DNA of 64,000 nt from Cupriavidus campinensis. GTDB taxonomy: Bacteria; Pseudomonadota; Gammaproteobacteria; Burkholderiales; Burkholderiaceae. Location of the stretch: NCBI RefSeq assembly GCF_905397395.1, contig NZ_CAJPVH010000028.1, positions 1 through 64,000 of the forward strand, written 5' to 3'. The notes under the pieces were generated by a model. The model made no database searches, was not told the DNA's origin, and saw only the letters and a list, made by a program, of their open reading frames with translations. Positions 26,458 to 35,327 of this stretch are shown piece by piece (the first letter of the stretch is position 1; each line of letters starts with the position of its first letter). A program made the translations under genes and the position numbers.

Positions 26458-28053
26458 TCAGCGTCCTCCGTGCACGGGGCACTTTGCCGGATTACCGGCC
26501 GGCGCGGCCCCATCCGTGCGTCCCGTGTAATCGGGCTTGTCCATCAGCGCCGCATACAGCGTGCGATAGCTGCCCACCATCTGTTCCTGCGTGTAATAGC
26601 GTTCCACCCGCGCAATGCCGGCCGCCTGGGCGGCCTGCCAGCGCGGCGGATCGGTCAGCAACGCCAGCGCGGCACCGGCCAACGCGGCCGGATCGGCGAT
26701 GCGGACCACGCCGCCCGCCGCGCCAAGCGCCGCGTCCTCGCCGGGCAGGCCGAAGATCAGTTCGCGGCACGAGCCCACGTCAGTCGTCACGCACGGCACG
26801 CCCGCCGCGAAGCCCTCCAGCACCACCAGCGGCAGCGCCTCCGAGATCGAGCTGAGGATCAGCACGCCCACCTTCGGCAGCAGTTCGTCGATCTTCTGGA
26901 AGCCGAGGAACTTCACTTTCTTGCCGAGCCCCAGGCTTTCCGCCAGGCTGCGGCATTCCTGCGCGTACTCGGGATCCTCGTCCTCGGGGCCGGCGATCCA
27001 GCCTTCGGCGTCCGGGTACTCGCGCACCACGGTCAGCATCGCGCGGATAAAGGTCTTGATGTCCTTGATCGGCACCACGCGGCCGATCAGGCACAGCACC
27101 GGCGGCACGCCCGGCGCCCGCTGCGTGCGCAGCGCCGACAGCCGCGGCAGGTTAATGCCGTTCGGGATATTGCGCGTGCGGGTTTCCACCGCGCCATCGG
27201 CCACCTGGCGGCGGCGGTTGCCCTCGTAGAGCGCCACGATCTCGTCGCCGGCGTCGTAGCAGACCCGGCCCAGGGTCTCGAAGAAGCGCACCCACAGCTC
27301 GCGGAAGTAGCTGATCTGGGAAATGTCCCGCTCGAAGATGTTGCGGTTATCCCGGATCCACTGGCTCTGGAACAGGTCGATCTTGCGTTCCTTCGTATAG
27401 ATGCCGTGCTCGGACACCAGCAGCGGCCGCCCGGTGCGGTAGCGCAGCATGGCACCCAGGAAGCCCGCGTAGCCCGTGGACACCGTGTGGTACATCTTCG
27501 CCGGGATCAGCGAATCGGCAATCCGCACCAGCTGCCACAGCGGCTTGTGCATGATGCGGATGGTCCAGAAGTAGTCCGTGAACGACGGGTCCGTGCAGAA
27601 CTGGCGATACTGATCGGTAATGGTCTGCCAGGCGCGGCGGCTGTAGAGGAAAGCGTCCTCGGAGAGCGCCCCGCCCTCGCGCAGCGCCGGCATCAGTTCG
27701 CGGATCAGCTCGCCGGCTTCCTGCTCGCGTCCGGGCTCGCGCAGCATCTCGTGCAGCGCGTCGGCCTTGTCAAAGGCGCGCGGGTCGCCGGAGCTGCCGT
27801 GCACCATCGGCGGCGGCGGAAAGTCGTACAGGAAATGGGTTTCCAGATGCACGACGTTGTCCGGCAGCGCGTAGGCCATCTCGCCATAATCCTGCCGGCG
27901 GCTGCCGATAAAGACGATGCCGAAGCGGATGTCCGGGAAGGCGCGGATCATCTGGTTGACCCAGCTGGACACGCCCCCGCTTACATACGGGAACGTGCCT
28001 TCCAGCAGCAGCATGACGTCGGCGGACGTTCCCTTAACCAGTATTTCACTCAT
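26458..28053 (-). CDS. pelF: Pel exopolysaccharide glycosyltransferase PelF
   Basis: This 531-residue GT4-family enzyme is the cytosolic polymerase of Pel, using UDP-activated N-acetyl-hexosamine. Typical features are the N-terminal LLLEGTFPYVSGGVSSWVNQ, the middle VSEHGIYTKERKID and the C-terminal GT-B domain with LIGRVVPIKDIKTFIRA, LSSISEALPLVVLEGFAAG and VTTDVGSC. The start ATG at 28053 overlaps the pelE stop (ATGA), so earlier in-frame codons inside pelE are not used. Its stop is one base from the pelG start. Confidence 0.97.
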   Translation of the reverse strand: MSEILVKGTSADVMLLLEGTFPYVSGGVSSWVNQMIRAFPDIRFGIVFIGSRRQDYGEMAYALPDNVVHLETHFLYDFPPPPMVHGSSGDPRAFDKADALHEMLREPGREQEAGELIRELMPALREGGALSEDAFLYSRRAWQTITDQYRQFCTDPSFTDYFWTIRIMHKPLWQLVRIADSLIPAKMYHTVSTGYAGFLGAMLRYRTGRPLLVSEHGIYTKERKIDLFQSQWIRDNRNIFERDISQISYFRELWVRFFETLGRVCYDAGDEIVALYEGNRRRQVADGAVETRTRNIPNGINLPRLSALRTQRAPGVPPVLCLIGRVVPIKDIKTFIRAMLTVVREYPDAEGWIAGPEDEDPEYAQECRSLAESLGLGKKVKFLGFQKIDELLPKVGVLILSSISEALPLVVLEGFAAGVPCVTTDVGSCRELIFGLPGEDAALGAAGGVVRIADPAALAGAALALLTDPPRWQAAQAAGIARVERYYTQEQMVGSYRTLYAALMDKPDYTGRTDGAAPAGNPAKCPVHGGR

Positions 28054-29036
28054 GATTGCCAGTACCGCAGCAGGGGCCGCACCAGCGGGAGCGGCGAAGG
28101 ACTGTCGAAAGCCGCCATCAGGCGATGCACGGCGGCGTAGTCGCGTTCCAGGTAGGCGGCTTCCGCCAGCAGCGGCAGCACGCGCTCGCGCGCGAAGCCG
28201 AGCGACTCGGCCCGCGTGAGCCAGGCGCGCGCCTCGGCCGGCGCATTGCGCGTGAGCGCCAGCCGGCCGCGCATGTACCAGAGCGCGGCGTTGGTGTCGT
28301 CGGTCTCCAGCGCGGCGCTGGCGTAGCGCTCCACCTGGCTGGCGGTATAGCGGTACACATCGCCCTGCACCAGGTTCTGGTAGATCAGCTCCCAGTAGAG
28401 GTCGGCCAGCCGCTTGTTGATCTCGCCGCGCGCCTGGGGCGTGTCGGCGGCTTCCAGGCGCGGCAATTCGGCCAGGATCTGTTGCGTCAGTTGCTTCTCC
28501 GCGCCATCGAGCATGCCGTAGGCGAGCAGGCGGATGTCGTCCGTGCTGTCTGCCAGCAGCTCGCGCAGCACCGGGCTGGCGGTGCGCGTCGGCATCGACT
28601 GCATCGCCACCAGCGCGTTCATGCGCTCCGGCAGCGGTGCGCGTGTATTGCCAAGCTGCGCGCGCAGGCGCGCCCCGCCGCCGTGCGTCACGCGCTGGAT
28701 CAGGTGGGTGACGAAGGCCGGCAGCGCCACCGAGGCAATGCCGGACGCATCGCGCCGGCCCGGGAACAGCCGCGCAAACAGCAGGCTGCCGAGGCAGACC
28801 AGCGTCCCGCCCAGCGGCACAAAGAAGCAGAACGCAGCCAGGTAGGCATAGGTCCACGCAAACGGTGTGCGGAAGCGGCGCGGCAGCAGGCGCCACAGCG
28901 CCAGCCCCAGCAGGCCGGCAGCCGCCGCCTGCAGGGCGAAGAACGCCAGCAGCAGCGGCAGGCCCGTGCCGCCGCGAAACAGCAGCGCCAGCGCGGCGAT
29001 CTGGAAGGCGGTGCCGCAGAGGGTCAGCTTGCCCAT
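28050..29036 (-). CDS. pelE: Pel exopolysaccharide inner-membrane protein PelE
   Basis: This encodes 328 residues. Two to three N-terminal hydrophobic segments (about 7-30, 37-55 and 60-85) are followed by a helical TPR-like region (for example ALWYMRGRLALTRNAPAEAR and VLPLLAEAAYLERDYAAVHR). This matches PelE, which scaffolds PelF, PelD and PelG at the inner membrane. The start lies three bases after the pelD stop, and its stop overlaps the pelF start. Divergent sequence is normal for PelE, and the operon position makes the call firm. Confidence 0.92.
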   Translation of the reverse strand: MGKLTLCGTAFQIAALALLFRGGTGLPLLLAFFALQAAAAGLLGLALWRLLPRRFRTPFAWTYAYLAAFCFFVPLGGTLVCLGSLLFARLFPGRRDASGIASVALPAFVTHLIQRVTHGGGARLRAQLGNTRAPLPERMNALVAMQSMPTRTASPVLRELLADSTDDIRLLAYGMLDGAEKQLTQQILAELPRLEAADTPQARGEINKRLADLYWELIYQNLVQGDVYRYTASQVERYASAALETDDTNAALWYMRGRLALTRNAPAEARAWLTRAESLGFARERVLPLLAEAAYLERDYAAVHRLMAAFDSPSPLPLVRPLLRYWQS

Positions 29037-29039
29037 GCG

Positions 29040-30539
29040 TCAGCCCGCCTGCGTGCCTGCCGAAGCAGGCACCGGAGCATTGTTGCCAGCCACCACGCCG
29101 GACGCCGCGGGGCGCGGCGCCGTGGCATCGGTCGCCGTGGCGCCATCGATCTGGCAACGCTGCAACAGCCGCACCAGCGCGTCTTCGGCGCCGGTGGCCG
29201 GCACGGTCAGCGAGTACACGCCGATGTGCGAGGTGGCGAAGTCGGTGCCGAACTGCGCGCGCAGCATGTCTTCGATCCGCACCAGATAGGCCGAGACGGC
29301 CTGGCTGTCGGACAGCGGCATCAGCGTCAGCATGGCGCGCTGGCGCGGGCTGCGCGCGGGCCAGGCCACGTCCAGCGCCCGGCGGCTGCGCACCACCTGT
29401 TCGAACAGCGCGTCGCGGGCTTCGTCGAGGTCGAACACCAGCGCCACCACCGAGCTTTCGACGCCGGTTTCCTGGCGCAGCCGCGACAGCCGCGCGTAGT
29501 CGAGCGCAAATGCGTACGGAATGGCAGGCATCAGCGCCTGGATACCGTGCGTGGCCTGGCCGTGCTCCACGCCATCGGCGTAGTAGCCCATCAGCACCAT
29601 CAGCAGCTGGAGGTTTTCATAGGTCAGCGAGAGGAACGGCATACGTTCCACCACCAGCACGCCGATCAGCCGGTCGGAGCCGGCCAGCACCGGCGCCACG
29701 GCCACGTAGCGGGTCTCGGCGTCCTGCTGCAGGCCGGACGAGCGCAGGTGGGCCAGTTCGCGCGTGTCGAGGCAATGGCGCACCAGCGGATCGTCCAGGT
29801 TCAGCTCGAAGGCCGGCCCGATGCTCGCGGCGGCCTGCGGCGAGATGCGTTCGCCATCGCACGCGAACAGCGCCGCGCCTTCGATCTGGCAAGCCTGTGC
29901 CACCACCTGCAGCATCGGCTGGGCGCCGGGCAGCATGTCGGGCTGGCCCGCCACGCCCCGTGCGGCGTCGCCCATGGCGACGGCCCGCATCTGCGAGAGT
30001 GTGTCGCGCAGCGTGGTCGGGCGTGCCAGCAGGTCGTTCTCCAGCCGCGCGTGCGAAATGCGCAGCAGGTAGTGGTTCTTGGTCAGCGCGGCCAGCCGCT
30101 CGTCCAGGTAGCGGTTGACGGCCCGGGCGCGCGCCAGCCGCGTGCCCCACACATCGCCAAACTGCCCCGACACCAGCACCAGCAGCAGGCCGCCCAGGAA
30201 GAACATGCGCGGGAACGCGCTGGTGTAGCTGCCGAGCGATTCAAAGAAGAACCAGCCGCCCAGCAGCATCAGCACCGAGCCCACGCCAATCAGCGTGCCA
30301 TAGCGCAGCGCCAGGATCACCGGCAGCAGCCACGCCCAGGGAAAGCCCATGCCGAGCAGCAGCGGGTTCTGCGGCAGCACGAGCCAGGCCAGCCCCATCG
30401 CGATCACCATGGTGGCGATCAACTCCAGCGCCGCGGCCGGCCCGCTCACCGCGGGCGCCAGCCAGCGCGCATAGCGCCCGCCGAGGCCGATCCCCTGCCC
30501 CTGGCGCCTCTTTTCCGCAGAATTCCCCACGCGTGTCAC
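29040..30539 (-). CDS. pelD: c-di-GMP receptor PelD
   Basis: This 499-residue protein has four N-terminal hydrophobic segments (about 36-56, 64-79, 81-100 and 112-126), then a GAF domain (about 165-320) and a degenerate GGDEF domain. The c-di-GMP inhibitory-site motif RxxD is present as RALD at 387-390 (in VRSRRALDVAW), matching the site through which PelD activates Pel synthesis in Pseudomonas. The catalytic GGDEF residues are absent, as expected. The start is a GTG at 30539 with AAGGA upstream. A low-complexity Ala/Pro tail ends the protein. Confidence 0.95.
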   Translation of the reverse strand: MTRVGNSAEKRRQGQGIGLGGRYARWLAPAVSGPAAALELIATMVIAMGLAWLVLPQNPLLLGMGFPWAWLLPVILALRYGTLIGVGSVLMLLGGWFFFESLGSYTSAFPRMFFLGGLLLVLVSGQFGDVWGTRLARARAVNRYLDERLAALTKNHYLLRISHARLENDLLARPTTLRDTLSQMRAVAMGDAARGVAGQPDMLPGAQPMLQVVAQACQIEGAALFACDGERISPQAAASIGPAFELNLDDPLVRHCLDTRELAHLRSSGLQQDAETRYVAVAPVLAGSDRLIGVLVVERMPFLSLTYENLQLLMVLMGYYADGVEHGQATHGIQALMPAIPYAFALDYARLSRLRQETGVESSVVALVFDLDEARDALFEQVVRSRRALDVAWPARSPRQRAMLTLMPLSDSQAVSAYLVRIEDMLRAQFGTDFATSHIGVYSLTVPATGAEDALVRLLQRCQIDGATATDATAPRPAASGVVAGNNAPVPASAGTQAG

Positions 30540-30570
30540 CTGTCCTTTTCTACAGCGTCCGAGAACGCGA

Positions 30571-31128
30571 TCAGCCCTGCATCAGCGGCGCCAGCAGGCG
30601 GCGCAGCAGTTTCTGCGCGGTGCCCGACAGCGAGGCGCGGCTCCAGCCGCTGTCGCTGCCCGTGGCCGACCACACCACCTGGCCGCTGGCCACGTCGATC
30701 AGTTGCAGCGAGATGCCCACCGCCGGCTCGCCATCCACACCTACCTTATAACGCCATTCCTGCACCGCGCCGGTCAGCGCGTAGCGGGCGCGCTCGCCGC
30801 GGGCCCATTCCAGCGCCTTGCCCACGGACTCCCGCTCGGCCGGCTCGAACAGCGTTTCCGGGTTCAGCGAAGCCGGATAGCGCTTCAGGTTGGCAATGCC
30901 GCCGGTCTTCAGCAGCGATTCGGTGATGGCTTCGGCGCGCAGGCCGGCCTGCGGCGTCTCGGTGTAGTTGACGATCGGCAGCACCGCCACCGTGTCGCCG
31001 GGCGCCATTTGCGGCGCGCGGCCCACATCCGTCACCGCGCAACCCGCCAGCCACAGCGCCGCGCCAACGGTGCCGATCCATGCCGCCAGCCGCCCGATGC
31101 GGCCCTTGCCAGTCATTGTCATTTTCAT
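30571..31128 (-). CDS. pelC: outer-membrane lipoprotein PelC
   Basis: This 185-residue lipoprotein has a lipobox LAGC about 30 residues from the start and the compact PelC fold motifs (TVAVLPIVNYTETPQAGLRA, YALTGAVQEWRYKVG and SLQLIDVASGQVVWS). PelC forms a dodecameric ring at the periplasmic face of the outer membrane that funnels Pel toward PelB. ATG 31128 has GAGGGGA just upstream. It lies 41 bases after pelB and 31 bases before pelD. Confidence 0.95.
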   Translation of the reverse strand: MKMTMTGKGRIGRLAAWIGTVGAALWLAGCAVTDVGRAPQMAPGDTVAVLPIVNYTETPQAGLRAEAITESLLKTGGIANLKRYPASLNPETLFEPAERESVGKALEWARGERARYALTGAVQEWRYKVGVDGEPAVGISLQLIDVASGQVVWSATGSDSGWSRASLSGTAQKLLRRLLAPLMQG

Positions 31129-31169
31129 GGGATTCCCCTCGTTTACCTTCAAACCTTCGTCGTCAATCT

Positions 31170-34100
31170 TCAGTACAGCCAGCGATAGCGCAGGCCGACC
31201 TCGGTCAGCGGCGTCCCGCTGGTGCGGGCCGCGGTGTCGTGCGAGATATACAGCGCCAGGTGGTCGTTGCCGAACACCGAGCCGGCCACGCCCGCCTGCC
31301 CGTGGAAGTTGTGCCCGGCGCGCGAGTCGTACAGCGCACCCACCTCCGCGAATGGCCGCCACTTGCGCGTGTATTCGGCAAGCAGGTCGGTGCCGAAGCC
31401 GAACAGCACGCCGGTCTGCGTGAAGCTCTGCGGCATATAGAACGCCGTGTTTGCCTCGTCGTCATCGGCCGGCATCAGCCGCTGCAGGGCCGGCGTCAGC
31501 GTGCCGCTGTTGCGGGTGTAGATGCCGCGCGTGGCCACGGCGCGTACCGTGTAGTCGGGATACTGCGTGCGGATGCGGTAGCCCGCCTCCACGTCGAACA
31601 GCAGGCCATGGCCCAGCGCGCTGCGGTCCTGGCCATAGAAATGGCTGTACTCGAAGCGCCCGCTGATGAACTCGCGCAGGCCCAGCCGCCACGTGGCGCC
31701 GGCGCCCAGCACATCCTTCATGCCGCCCACGCGCAGTTGCGACGACTCGTCGGCCGGCTGGTTGTAGCCCGCCAGCGTCGTGAACGACACCCGGCTTTCC
31801 ATATTCCACTGGCCGGTCATGCGCGCAGTGGTGAAGCTTTCCAGGCCATCACGGCGGCCCACACCAAACAGCCAGCGCTTCTGGGAGTCGCGGTAGTCCA
31901 GCGTCAGCTCGGCGCGGCGGTCGCCGGCCGGCACGTTGGCCAGCTGGGTCGGATCGGTGCTGCGCTGGTCGCGGAACACGCCGCGCAGGCCCACCGCGTA
32001 GCCATCCCACAGCCGGGCGCCGGCGCCCAGGCTGTACTCGAAGTATTCGAGCGGCTTCTGGTGCTGGAAGGTCACGCGCGGCTCGATGGCCTGCGCGTTG
32101 AACAGCAGCGCATCCTGCAGGGTCTCCTGCAGGGTGTCGTCGGTGCGGGCCAGCTCCTGGGTCTCGAACGCCTGCGTCTGCGCGGCCGAGATGCGGTCAA
32201 GCTGGCGATTGGCCTCGATCTGGTTCGCCACGGGCACGCGGCCCGCCTGACGCTCCATGATGCGGTCCAGTGCATTCATGTCGTTGTTGTCGAGCGCGAT
32301 CGACACTTCGGCATAGGCCGGGCGCTGGAGCGTCTTGACGTACTGCCGCGCCAGCCACGCGCGGGCCAGCTCGTTCGACTCCGACGACATCGCCCAGGCC
32401 AGCGCCACCTCGCGGCTGGCGGCCGAGATCAGGCTCTGGCGCCGGCGCTCGCGCTCGGTCAGCTCGGCGGGCGGCGCCACCACCAGCGGCGGCAAACCCG
32501 GCACGTTGCCAAGCTTCGAAGCCCCCGTGACGGCCGGCGACTCACCCGGCGACTGACGGCGTGCGGCCACTTCCGCGCGGTCGCGGCGCAGCATTTCTAT
32601 CACCAGATTGCGCGAGACATCGCCCGATGCAAATATCTGGCCCAGTGCCACGGTCTGGCGGCGCAGGTCCGCGCGCGCCGGGGCGCCCTGCGCGTTTTCC
32701 TCGTCCTCGGGGTCGCTGGCCGCGTCGTCCTCCTCACCGGCGTGCGGCACCTCGGCGCCCTTCTGCCCCGCCGGAGACCACGCGTGATGGAGGTCGATCC
32801 ACGCCTGCTTGCGGATGCGCCATGCCATCTGCGTCTGGCCGATGGCCTCGTACGCATCGGCCATCAGGCCCAGCCAGAGCGGATCGGCGCTCTTGCCCAT
32901 CTGGATCTTGTGCAGGTAGTGCAGCGCGGTGCGCCCGTCCTGGAAGCGCATGGCGCCGGCGGCATAGGCGCCCCACAGGCCGGGATCGTCCTCGGCCTCG
33001 GGCTTCAGCCGCTGCATCACGGCGCGCACTTCGCTGTCCGTCCCCATGTCGACCAGCGCCCACAGCAGGGCGGCAAAGGTCTCGCTGTCCGCATCGGACT
33101 GGCCTACCGCGTGGCGCAGGTCGGCCAGCGCGTGCTCGCGGTCGCCGGTCAGGCGCCAGTACTCGGCGCGACGCATCAGGAACGTCGCCGAGCCTTCGGC
33201 GTCGCGCTTCTGCTCGGGCGTGAGGCTGGCAAACAGCCGTTCCACGCGCACGTAGGCATGGGCGCGCGTGTAGTAATAGATGGCGAGTTCGAGCTGCTCG
33301 CGCTTGCCGCTCTTGCGCCAGCCGGCCTCGGCAATCCGGCCCGCATCGATGGGCGTCGTGTCGTAGTACTGGATCAGGTTCGAGAAATCGGCTTCCTCGG
33401 TATCGCGCACCTCGGCCAGGCAGTCGTTGCGGGCAGCGCCGGGCGGCATTGCCATGCAATGGTCGTCGTGCGTGTTGCCAACCGCGATCATCATCTGGCG
33501 GTAGCCGTCCGTGAGCAGGTCATCGCGCTGCGTCAGGCGCGCCAGCTCGGTGTAGGTGCGCCAGTACAGCAGGTCGCGCGGGCCGGCCTTGGCGCGGGCC
33601 GGCAGCAGCGCGTCCATGGCCTGCGTCAGGCGGCCATTCACATAGAGCATGTTGGCGCGCTTGAGCGCGTACTCGGGCTGCGCGCCGAAGCGCTGCTGCA
33701 GCTGGCCATACAGTTCGAAGGCGCGGCTGTCGCGGCCGGCGCGCTCGGCCAGCTGCGCGTTGCGCTCCATCACCGCGCGGCCGTGCGGGCCGCTGCTCAG
33801 GGAATCGAGGAAGGCCATGCCGGCCTCGGGCTCGCCGAGGCGTTCGTAGGCGGCCACCACCTCGTCGATGGTCTTCAGGTCCCCGCTGCCGGCACGGTGC
33901 CGCAGCGCCGCCAGATAGGCGCGGTCGTCGGACAGCCCCGGCGCCAGCCGCATGACGTTGTTCCACGCACGTTCGTCGTTGGTGGCCTGGGCGTACTGGA
34001 GCCAGCTTTGCAGCGCGATCATCGGCTGGCGGTTCCATTCGGCCACCTGTGCCAGCCGCTCGCGCCAGACCGGCTCGTTCGGCAGCTTCTGCACGGCGGT

Positions 34101-35327
34101 CTGCGCCACGCGCTGCGCCTGGTCGAGCTTGCCGGCGGCCAGGAACACGCGATAAGCGAGATCGTAGTCGTCCGGATTGAACGCCTTGCCGTCTTTGGCC
34201 GCCGCAGCCGCCACCTCGGCCTTGGCCGCCGCCTGGGCGTCGGCCTGCGAGAGGTTGCCGGTGTCCGCCACGTGGCGCACGCCGAGTTCGCCGGCTGCCG
34301 CCAGCCGCTCGCGCAGCGCCACGCCGCGCGGGCCGTCGAGGAACACCACCTCGCGGGCCAGCCACGGTTCGGTGTCGGAGACGCGCCGGAGATGGGCCTG
34401 CGCGAGCAGTGTCGCGCCCATCGGCTTGTTGGCCGACAGCTTCAGCAGCCGCTCGACGTACTTCGCCGCCAGCTCGGGCTTGCCCGCCGCCAGCGCCAGT
34501 TTTGTCAGGTAGCGCAGCACCTCGGCATCATCGAGCAGCTTGCCGCCCCGGTGCTCGGCTTCCGCCAGCGCCTCGTCGAGCAGGTTGCCCGATTGCAGCG
34601 TCTGCAGCGCCTGGAGGAACAGCGTGCGCTGCTCGTACAGGTTCTTGGCGCGCGCCTGCGCGTCGAACAGCGCCTGGGCGGAGTCACGATAGTTGCCGCC
34701 GGCCAGCGCGATGCCGGCCAGTTGCTTGTTGTAGAAGTCCGCGTTGCCGGGGTCGCGCACGGCCAGTTCGCGGAACAGCTTGCCGGCCGGGTCCGCCGCG
34801 CCGATCTGGCGCGACTGCGTGGCCAGCGCCTGCAGATCCGCGAGCGACCACTTGCGCATCTGCGCCGGCGTGGTGGCGTCCTTCAGCAGGTCGTTCATGG
34901 TCGCCAGCCGCTGCGCGCGCTCGGGCGTCTCCGGCAGCGCCGCGTAGGCGCGCTGCTGGGAGATCTCGATCCGCGTGCGCAGGATCGGGCCGCTCAGGTC
35001 CGCGCCCTGCACCGCCTGCATGCGGGCGAGCATGGCCTCGGCGTCATCGAGCCGGCCGCTGCGGGCGTACTGCTCCGCCAGCACGCCCATGAAGCTGGTG
35101 TCGTTGGGGGCCACGCGCGACCATGCCTCGAGGTAGGCCACGGTCAGGCCATCGACGGTGCGGCCCTGGCCGAGCAGGCGCTCGCGCAGCGTTTCACGCG
35201 GGAACATCAGCGCCAGCCCCACCCCCACCATGGCGGTGAAAGTCAGGACCAGCGCGGGCGGCAACAGCCGCTCGCGTTCAGCCGGCGCAGCGGACTTCGA
35301 CTTGTTGCTGGACATGGATCGGATCAT
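31170..35327 (-). CDS. pelB: Pel exopolysaccharide export porin PelB
   Basis: This encodes 1385 residues. A short cytoplasmic N-terminus and one membrane helix (about 23-42) are followed by a very long TPR region (about 60-900) and a C-terminal 16-stranded-type beta-barrel (about 1060-1385, ending in TEVGLRYRWLY with an aromatic terminus). PelB guides deacetylated Pel across the periplasm and outer membrane with PelA and PelC. It is longer than the Pseudomonas protein (about 1190), mostly in the TPR part. The start ATG at 35327 overlaps pelA by about 50 bases; ATG 35315 is an alternative. Confidence 0.95.
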   Translation of the reverse strand: MIRSMSSNKSKSAAPAERERLLPPALVLTFTAMVGVGLALMFPRETLRERLLGQGRTVDGLTVAYLEAWSRVAPNDTSFMGVLAEQYARSGRLDDAEAMLARMQAVQGADLSGPILRTRIEISQQRAYAALPETPERAQRLATMNDLLKDATTPAQMRKWSLADLQALATQSRQIGAADPAGKLFRELAVRDPGNADFYNKQLAGIALAGGNYRDSAQALFDAQARAKNLYEQRTLFLQALQTLQSGNLLDEALAEAEHRGGKLLDDAEVLRYLTKLALAAGKPELAAKYVERLLKLSANKPMGATLLAQAHLRRVSDTEPWLAREVVFLDGPRGVALRERLAAAGELGVRHVADTGNLSQADAQAAAKAEVAAAAAKDGKAFNPDDYDLAYRVFLAAGKLDQAQRVAQTAVQKLPNEPVWRERLAQVAEWNRQPMIALQSWLQYAQATNDERAWNNVMRLAPGLSDDRAYLAALRHRAGSGDLKTIDEVVAAYERLGEPEAGMAFLDSLSSGPHGRAVMERNAQLAERAGRDSRAFELYGQLQQRFGAQPEYALKRANMLYVNGRLTQAMDALLPARAKAGPRDLLYWRTYTELARLTQRDDLLTDGYRQMMIAVGNTHDDHCMAMPPGAARNDCLAEVRDTEEADFSNLIQYYDTTPIDAGRIAEAGWRKSGKREQLELAIYYYTRAHAYVRVERLFASLTPEQKRDAEGSATFLMRRAEYWRLTGDREHALADLRHAVGQSDADSETFAALLWALVDMGTDSEVRAVMQRLKPEAEDDPGLWGAYAAGAMRFQDGRTALHYLHKIQMGKSADPLWLGLMADAYEAIGQTQMAWRIRKQAWIDLHHAWSPAGQKGAEVPHAGEEDDAASDPEDEENAQGAPARADLRRQTVALGQIFASGDVSRNLVIEMLRRDRAEVAARRQSPGESPAVTGASKLGNVPGLPPLVVAPPAELTERERRRQSLISAASREVALAWAMSSESNELARAWLARQYVKTLQRPAYAEVSIALDNNDMNALDRIMERQAGRVPVANQIEANRQLDRISAAQTQAFETQELARTDDTLQETLQDALLFNAQAIEPRVTFQHQKPLEYFEYSLGAGARLWDGYAVGLRGVFRDQRSTDPTQLANVPAGDRRAELTLDYRDSQKRWLFGVGRRDGLESFTTARMTGQWNMESRVSFTTLAGYNQPADESSQLRVGGMKDVLGAGATWRLGLREFISGRFEYSHFYGQDRSALGHGLLFDVEAGYRIRTQYPDYTVRAVATRGIYTRNSGTLTPALQRLMPADDDEANTAFYMPQSFTQTGVLFGFGTDLLAEYTRKWRPFAEVGALYDSRAGHNFHGQAGVAGSVFGNDHLALYISHDTAARTSGTPLTEVGLRYRWLY